From contig JABDEQ010000108.1 of assembly GCA_013286985.1 (NCBI GenBank), forward strand, positions 1-6,638: a DNA stretch of 6,638 nt. The letters are read 5' to 3'. The position numbers and the translations under genes are program-made. Each line of letters begins with the position of its first letter. The first letter of the stretch is position 1. The notes beneath the pieces were generated by a model that saw only the letters and a program-made list of their open reading frames with translations, was not told where the DNA came from and ran no database searches. Below are positions 1-3,782 of this stretch, in pieces. The DNA comes from Bacteroidota bacterium (GTDB lineage: Bacteria > Bacteroidota > Bacteroidia > Sphingobacteriales > Sphingobacteriaceae).

Positions 1-1490
1 AAAGGAAGTTAATTGCATTAATCCCAATTTTATTATCGGTAGCATGTGCCCAAAATCAAAAAAAAGGTGCTGACACATCAGCCGACAGTACAGCAGTTAC
101 TGCACAAAAAGCGGATAGCACCGGCTACAAATTTGTTGGCGGCTACCCAACGGCCGAAACTATTCAGAAAGCTTATGATGAGGCCGACCTGAACCGTGCC
201 ATTCAAACCTACCGTTTCTTTTATCCGTCGGTATCTATTATGGCTACCTGGGAAGGAAACATAGCCAACGGCGTTGTGCCCAATAAGGTTTTTGCAATTT
301 TGGATGGCACGCCTGATCAATTGGTGTTCACTCCCAACTCAGATACCAAATATGCAGGGTTAGCTGTCGACCTTAGCAATGGGCCAATGGTAGTGGATGT
401 TCCGCCGGGCCCAATCATGTCGGCCGTAAATGATTTGAACCAATTGTACGTGATGGACATTGGTTTACCGGGCCCTGATAAAGGCAAAGGAGGTAAGCAC
501 ATTATACTTCCACCCGGATATAAAGGGGTAATCCCTGCCGGATATTATTCAGCCACAGCTTCCACAAACGGCGTTTTAATATTACTCAGGGCCATTCCTA
601 TCCCCGGATCTAAAGAAACGGCCGAAGATTTAATGAAATCGGTTAAAGTATATCCACTCAATAAACCTGCCGGCTGGACGGACCCAACCTGGGTTAACCT
701 GAATAAAAAGGGAGCTGATTTTACACCCGTGCGCTGGGAAGATAATATGCAATACTGGCAACAATTACATGACCTGATAGACAAAGAGCCGCCTTTTGCG
801 CCATATCGTGCCATGTATGGCGAACTGGCCGAACTAGGCATTGAAAAAGGAAAGCCCTTTAACCCGGATGCGCGCATGAAAGGCATTTTAGAAAATGCAG
901 CCAAAACAGGCAATGCCATTATGCGTGTACAATCCTTTGCCGACCGCAGGCCGGATCGCCTGGCCTGGAATGACCGTAAATGGGAATGGGCCGCCTTACA
1001 AAGCAAGAACGGCACATTTGACGCACCAAACTATACCGACCTGTATGCCCGCGAAAAATGGTTTTACCAGGCACAGATAGAATCGCCAGCCATGTTTAAC
1101 CGCGCGGCGGGTGCTGGCTCATTGTACTGGCTTGGCGTTAAAGATAGTACGGGCGCTTATTTAGATGGCAGCAAAACCTACAAACTAACCGTTCCGCTGC
1201 CGGTGCCCGATAAATTGTTTTGGTCGGTAACCATATACGATGTGCGAACACGAAGCGAAATAAAAACAGATCAGGATAAAGCCGCCTTGCGGTCGACCGT
1301 AGAACTGAAGGGAAAAACAGGTTCAACTGTCGACCTGTATTTTGGCCCATCAGCTCCCGCAGGTAAAGAAGATGCGTGGATAAAGACCATTCCCAACGTA
1401 GGCTGGTTCACCTACTTCCGCATTTACGGGCCGGAACCGCCTGCCTTTAACGGAAGCTGGAAACCGGGAGATTTTGTAGAGGTGAAGTAA
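1..1490 (+). CDS. DUF1254/DUF1214 domain lipoprotein (5' end just outside window)
   Basis: Cell-envelope lipoprotein of unknown biochemical role. The frame is open from base 3 to the TAA at 1488-1490 (495 visible residues). An ATG at 240 lies in this frame but is internal: the sequence upstream of it encodes a basic, hydrophobic leader (RKLIALIPILLSVAC). The lipobox Cys is at visible residue 15 (codon 45-47), followed by a polar Lys/Gln/Thr/Ser-rich linker. The true start is probably one or two codons upstream of the window, as bases 1-2 fit the end of a Lys codon. The DUF1254 region is at about residues 60-205, with NRAIQTYRFFYPSVSIMATW as the typical opening. The DUF1214 region is at about 375-494, with PLPVPDKLFWSVTIYD, TRSEI and the closing GPEPPAFNGSWKPGDFVEV. 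The length suits the two-domain family. No acidic surface-export signal follows the Cys, so a periplasm-facing anchor is inferred. No enzymatic activity can be assigned. Confidence 0.9.
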   Translation, partial: RKLIALIPILLSVACAQNQKKGADTSADSTAVTAQKADSTGYKFVGGYPTAETIQKAYDEADLNRAIQTYRFFYPSVSIMATWEGNIANGVVPNKVFAILDGTPDQLVFTPNSDTKYAGLAVDLSNGPMVVDVPPGPIMSAVNDLNQLYVMDIGLPGPDKGKGGKHIILPPGYKGVIPAGYYSATASTNGVLILLRAIPIPGSKETAEDLMKSVKVYPLNKPAGWTDPTWVNLNKKGADFTPVRWEDNMQYWQQLHDLIDKEPPFAPYRAMYGELAELGIEKGKPFNPDARMKGILENAAKTGNAIMRVQSFADRRPDRLAWNDRKWEWAALQSKNGTFDAPNYTDLYAREKWFYQAQIESPAMFNRAAGAGSLYWLGVKDSTGAYLDGSKTYKLTVPLPVPDKLFWSVTIYDVRTRSEIKTDQDKAALRSTVELKGKTGSTVDLYFGPSAPAGKEDAWIKTIPNVGWFTYFRIYGPEPPAFNGSWKPGDFVEVK

Positions 1491-1514
1491 AATGAGGCAT
1501 AATAAGCTAAGATC

Positions 1515-1604
1515 ATGAAAAAAACAGCATTGTTTATTCCGTTGATTTTACTGCTATCCTGTGGGCAAAAGAAAAGCAACCGGGCTTCGGCAACAAGTAA
1601 TTAA
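1515..1604 (+). CDS. Mini-ORF encoding a 29-residue lipoprotein-like peptide, possibly a gene remnant
   Basis: The ORF starts at ATG 1515 and ends at TAA 1602-1604, 24 nt after the DUF1254/1214 gene and on the same strand. The peptide begins MKKTALFIPLILLLSC: a Lys-rich n-region, a hydrophobic core and a lipobox LLSC with Cys at residue 16 (codon 1560-1562). Only 13 residues follow (GQKKSNRASATSN), which is too short for a folded domain. The leader resembles that of the upstream lipoprotein (hydrophobic core, then C-x-Q and a Lys pair). It may therefore be the 5' stub of a deleted tandem paralogue, or a true micro-lipoprotein. No convincing Shine-Dalgarno sequence is visible. No recognisable DUF1254 sequence continues in any frame from 1605 to 1700. 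Expression is uncertain. Confidence 0.45.
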   Translation: MKKTALFIPLILLLSCGQKKSNRASATSN

Positions 1605-1633
1605 CACCGTAAAACATCTGCACCGCAATTCGA

Positions 1634-1647
1634 TTCGCTGAAGCGAA
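1634..1647. other. Small hairpin between convergent genes
   Basis: TTCGC-TGAA-GCGAA forms a perfect 5-bp stem with a 4-nt loop, in the 96-bp gap between the mini-ORF and the convergent methyltransferase gene. It could help end transcription on either strand, but no T-run follows on either side, so a rho-independent terminator is not supported. Nothing else was recognised in this gap. Confidence 0.3.
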
Positions 1648-1700
1648 CTGCTATGCTTGTAATCTGTGTCTACAGGCTAAATGCTTTTCCGGCGCTAGTG

Positions 1701-2198
1701 CTACGGAGTATCGCCCCAAACCTTATTTTCTACCTTAATCCTCACGGTAAGCATGGCAGCATTAAGCACCGTAAAAAGGATAGCCGTATAGTACAAATGA
1801 AAAACCAGCGGGATAATGGCAATCTCGCAAACTACCTCCATATAGTTGGGGTGTTTTAAAAACTTATACGGTCCTTTTTTAACCGGGTAAACGCCCGGGA
1901 TGCGGTATATCTTAGTATTCCAATACTTACCTAATGAGGATAAGGCCCAGAATTTAAATGACAATACTAACAAGAATAAAATCAGGAAAACCCAGCTGAT
2001 AGGCGGCTGCTGGCGCAAAATATATTCTGTTATAATAGAGATAATGAACAAGGTATGCAGCGCAATCATAAAGGGATAATGCTCCTGTCCGTATTGAACA
2101 GCGCCTTGTGAAAGCAGCCATTTTTCATTTCTGCGGGCAATAAATAATTCTGAAATGCGCTGCGCGATAAAAAATATAATGAAGATGATGAAGTACAT
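1701..2198 (-). CDS. ICMT-family membrane methyltransferase, likely modifies the neighbouring synthase's product
   Basis: A 165-residue integral membrane protein of the isoprenylcysteine carboxyl methyltransferase-like family, expected to use S-adenosylmethionine. Hydrophobic segments are at about residues 2-19, 43-60, 68-86 and 122-149. The family signature GPYKFLKHPNY is at 109-119, followed by Glu121, and the C-terminal RIKVENKVW at 153-161 supplies the conserved Arg/Glu region of the cofactor pocket. The length is normal for bacterial members. It starts at ATG 2198, only 8 nt after the stop of the type III polyketide synthase, so the two are probably co-transcribed. In Bacillus subtilis the equivalent pair BpsA/BpsB (YpbQ) makes alkylpyrones and converts them to methyl ethers. 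By analogy this protein would O-methylate a membrane-soluble alkylpyrone or alkylresorcinol, which is inference. The reading frame is intact although the upstream synthase is frameshifted. Confidence 0.87.
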   Translation of the reverse strand: MYFIIFIIFFIAQRISELFIARRNEKWLLSQGAVQYGQEHYPFMIALHTLFIISIITEYILRQQPPISWVFLILFLLVLSFKFWALSSLGKYWNTKIYRIPGVYPVKKGPYKFLKHPNYMEVVCEIAIIPLVFHLYYTAILFTVLNAAMLTVRIKVENKVWGDTP

Positions 2199-2206
2199 GC
2201 TGTGCG

Positions 2207-2467
2207 TTAGTTTTTCACTTCCAATAAAACCATCTCGCTCGAAAACCCCGGGCCCATGGCCAGCATCAGCCCATAACCCGGCTCAAAGCCTTCGGTCATG
2301 AATTTTTCCAGCACGTACAATACCGTCGCGCTCGACATATTGCCATAACCATTCATTATCTGGCGCGTGTTTTTCATAAAATCGCCTTCAACAGCTAATG
2401 CATTGTTGTAGGCATCCAGCACTTTTTTTCCCCCGGGATGGAAGATGAAATTTTTAATATCGCTCAA
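2207..2467 (-). CDS. Type III polyketide synthase, C-terminal part (separated by frameshift)
   Basis: An 86-codon frame that can only begin at a TTG (2467-2465) with no evident ribosome site. It is best read as the 3' part of the synthase gene, lying in the +1 frame relative to the upstream part and overlapping it by 14 nt. It carries the catalytic His in FIFHPGGKKVLDAY (His10 of this frame, His275 of the restored protein) and the catalytic Asn in NGYGNMSSATVLYVLE (Asn43, restored Asn308). The closing GPGFSSEMVLLEV matches the GFGPG-type end of chalcone/stilbene synthase C-terminal domains. It lacks the nucleophilic Cys, so it cannot be an active enzyme alone. Removing one base at the A6 run joins it to the upstream frame as a 351-residue protein, a normal family length. 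Conservation of all motifs suggests a very recent lesion or a sequence error. Confidence 0.8.
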   Translation of the reverse strand: MSDIKNFIFHPGGKKVLDAYNNALAVEGDFMKNTRQIMNGYGNMSSATVLYVLEKFMTEGFEPGYGLMLAMGPGFSSEMVLLEVKN

Positions 2468-3263
2468 CTGAAGATTGTTTTTTCTTTAAAAACACATCAA
2501 TATCATGCCCTATATGTTCATCAATAAATTTAGGAATATCTTTTGAAAACAGCACTTTGAAGCCTGTATCCTGAAAATCCCATCCCATGACGTCTAACGA
2601 ATCGTAATAAAGCTTACTGCTTGCAGCAACATAGTTAACACCGGTACTATTTTTATGGTTATCGCCCTTAATAATAACGGCCGCTATCCCATCAGAAAAC
2701 AAACTCGATCCAATAAAATTACTCTTACTGTAATCGCTTTTTATTAGCGTTAAAGAACAAAGTTCAACAGCTACCAGCAACACTACTGCATCAGGGTTAG
2801 CTTTGGCCACGGTGTTTGCTTTTGCTGTGCCTGATACTCCCCCACCGCAGCCCAATCCCCACACAGGTATCCGGTTAATATGCGGGTTCAATCGCATTTT
2901 GTTAATGATTAGCGCATCCATACTTGGCGTGGCCAATCCGGTGGTTGATACAAATAAAATGTCGGTTATGTCTTCTTTGTTTATACCGGCTTTTTTTACA
3001 CAATCCTCAATGGCCTCAACTGAATATTGCAGACTATTGGCTATGTATTCGTTATTGCGTTCCTCAAAAGTATTTGGTTTGGTATAATAACTAAGTGGCT
3101 TACAAAAATTGCGGGTAATAATTTCGGTGTTATCAAAAGCAAAAATTAAACGGCTTGCTTCCGGAAAATTAACCGAAAACATATCCTGTGCTTGTTTCTT
3201 GGCTTCTTGTTGACTGGTTTTATGGGGTAGGTCAATTTTAGATACTGCTGCTATAAATGGCAT
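2454..3263 (-). CDS. Type III polyketide synthase (alkylpyrone/alkylresorcinol type), N-terminal part; frameshifted gene
   Basis: Chalcone-synthase-like ketosynthase that would extend a fatty acyl-CoA starter with malonyl-CoA and cyclise it to a pyrone or resorcinol. It starts at ATG 3263. The family landmarks are VSTTGLATPSMDALIINKM at 105-123, the nucleophile Cys139 in GLGCGGGVSG (codon 2849-2847), VELCSLT at 166-172 and SSLFSDGIAAVII at 186-198. After about residue 261 the frame runs LKKKQSSVERY to a TAA at 2456-2454. The family sequence (KKNNLQLSDIKNF) instead continues in the +1 frame, at 2207-2467. As read, the 269-residue product keeps the Cys but lacks the catalytic His and Asn, so it should be inactive. 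The gene heads a unit with the ICMT-like methyltransferase, as in Bacillus bpsAB. The starter chain and ring type cannot be told from sequence. A split two-polypeptide enzyme is conceivable but has no support here. Confidence 0.85.
   Translation of the reverse strand: MPFIAAVSKIDLPHKTSQQEAKKQAQDMFSVNFPEASRLIFAFDNTEIITRNFCKPLSYYTKPNTFEERNNEYIANSLQYSVEAIEDCVKKAGINKEDITDILFVSTTGLATPSMDALIINKMRLNPHINRIPVWGLGCGGGVSGTAKANTVAKANPDAVVLLVAVELCSLTLIKSDYSKSNFIGSSLFSDGIAAVIIKGDNHKNSTGVNYVAASSKLYYDSLDVMGWDFQDTGFKVLFSKDIPKFIDEHIGHDIDVFLKKKQSSVERY
2474..2488 (-). other. Frameshift site in the type III polyketide synthase gene (A6 run)
   Basis: On the coding (minus) strand the upstream frame reads tta-aag-aaa-aaa-caa through an A6 run (T6 on plus, 2478-2483). 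Removing one A gives tta-aag-aaa-aac-aat, which joins both synthase pieces in family-like sequence. The shift must lie between the +1-frame stop at 2488-2486 and the zero-frame stop at 2456-2454, and this run is the only long homopolymer there. The required change is +1 (or -2). An A-AAA-AAC string is present but in the wrong frame for ordinary -1 slippage. Confidence 0.75.
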
Positions 3264-3305
3264 ATATGTTTATTTGTAGTATTTACGTAGCCATTTAGAT
3301 GCCAG

Positions 3306-3333
3306 TTGCCTTATCATCAAAAAAATAAGGCAA
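3306..3333. promoter_or_regulatory. Perfect 9-bp inverted repeat upstream of the synthase, possible operator or leader hairpin
   Basis: TTGCCTTAT (3306-3314) and ATAAGGCAA (3325-3333) are exact reverse complements around a 10-nt A-rich centre, 43 nt upstream of the synthase ATG. The half-site TAAGGCAA occurs again at 3423-3430, giving three copies in this intergenic region. This could be a dyad for a regulator controlling the synthase-methyltransferase unit, or a hairpin in its 5' leader. No regulator gene is in the window, so the function is inference. Confidence 0.45.
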
Positions 3334-3463
3334 GCAGTAACAAAGTGGATCTTTTAAATATAACAAAAGGAATTTAAACTTGTTTTTAAACTCCCCCGCG
3401 GCTTTTTTCATAGCGGTAGGTTTAAGGCAAAGAGCGTTCGAAAAGATAAAAAGCTGTCGCACC

Positions 3464-3505
3464 AAGCAATGTCATTTTTTAAGGAAATGAATTTTTCAAT
3501 TGCTT
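3464..3505. repeat. Nested inverted repeat beside the palindromic element
   Basis: The outer arms AAGCAAT (3464-3470) and ATTGCTT (3499-3505) enclose an inner pair TCATTT (3472-3477) and AAATGA (3485-3490). T-rich filler makes chance pairing easier here, so this is a weak call. It directly abuts the larger element at 3511-3668 and may be part of it. Confidence 0.3.
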
Positions 3506-3510
3506 TCTTT

Positions 3511-3668
3511 ACCTTCTTTGCGCGAAGCGGAGAGAAGGTCGACCAGCGTAGCGTCGTCGGGATGAGTCTACACCGCCAATGCATTTACGTTAACGCCGCC
3601 CGCAGAATCAACTCACCCGATCTACGCTGCGCTGGATCACCCTCTCTTTTGCAAGCAAAAAAGAGGGT
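3511..3668. repeat. Symmetric palindromic repeat element with a hairpin at each end (REP/MITE-like)
   Basis: The left terminal hairpin is 3511-3539: arms start ACCTTCT and end AGAAGGT, 13 positions with one wobble and one mismatch around a GAA loop. The right terminal hairpin is 3639-3668: two 14-nt arms, ACCCTCTCTTTTGC and GCAAAAAAGAGGGT, with one mismatch and an AA loop. Inside them is a second inverted repeat: CCAGCGTAGCGT (3543-3554) against ACGCTGCGCTGG (3624-3635), then TCGGG-a-TGAGT (3557-3567) against ACTCACCCGA (3611-3620). The unpaired centre is about 43 nt. The left half is thus an imperfect reverse complement of the right half. There is no ORF and no clear target-site duplication. 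The form suggests a dispersed non-autonomous palindromic repeat, but copy number cannot be judged from this window. Confidence 0.7.
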
Positions 3669-3727
3669 TGGGGGAATTTCCAATCTTCCGAACACCCTTA
3701 GTTTTAAACCCATCGCTATATTAGTAC

Positions 3728-3756
3728 AAAAACGGGGAATGTTTTACCATCCCCCG
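3728..3756 (-). terminator. Rho-independent terminator of the DUF2723 gene
   Basis: Read on the minus strand, CGGGGGATG pairs with CATTCCCCG (3756-3748 with 3741-3733; nine pairs, one a G-U wobble) around a 6-nt loop. Five Ts (3732-3728) follow immediately. It begins 26 nt after the stop of the DUF2723 gene and should separate that gene from the synthase unit further downstream on the same strand. Confidence 0.8.
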
Positions 3757-3782
3757 CCAGAAACCATAACAAAAAGATTTTT

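Larger units (their letters stand above)
3264..3782. other. 519-bp gene-free region between the synthase and DUF2723 genes
   Basis: No convincing coding sequence lies here. A plus-strand open frame across 3469-3816 runs through the palindromic element and into the terminal codons of the DUF2723 gene, and it has no protein-like features. The stretch should carry the synthase promoter on the minus strand. A faint Bacteroidota-like pair, TTG at 3366-3364 and TTTG at 3344-3341, is 19 nt apart but lacks the TA of TAnnTTTG, so no promoter is called. Structured parts (inverted repeat, palindromic element, terminator) are listed separately. Confidence 0.7.

Noticed and set aside
545..1015. Antisense 156-codon open frame inside the DUF1254/1214 gene
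   Set aside because: It lies wholly opposite a well-supported coding frame with clear family motifs; its composition is that of a shadow frame.
1653..1859. Plus-strand 68-codon open frame overlapping the end of the methyltransferase gene
   Set aside because: More than half is antisense to the conserved C-terminus of the ICMT-like protein, and there are no protein features or ribosome site.
2207..2467. A separate small gene starting at TTG 2467
   Set aside because: The protein is exactly the missing His/Asn-containing end of the upstream synthase, and the TTG lies inside family-conserved sequence without a ribosome site.
2476..2490. Programmed -1 ribosomal frameshift at A-AAA-AAC in the synthase
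   Set aside because: The zero frame reads AAA-AAA-CAA, not N-NNA-AAA-AAC phasing, and the change needed is +1 (or -2). A -1 shift would not reach the downstream synthase frame.
3511..3668. CRISPR array
   Set aside because: The structure is inverted rather than direct repetition, with no regularly spaced identical repeats and no cas genes.
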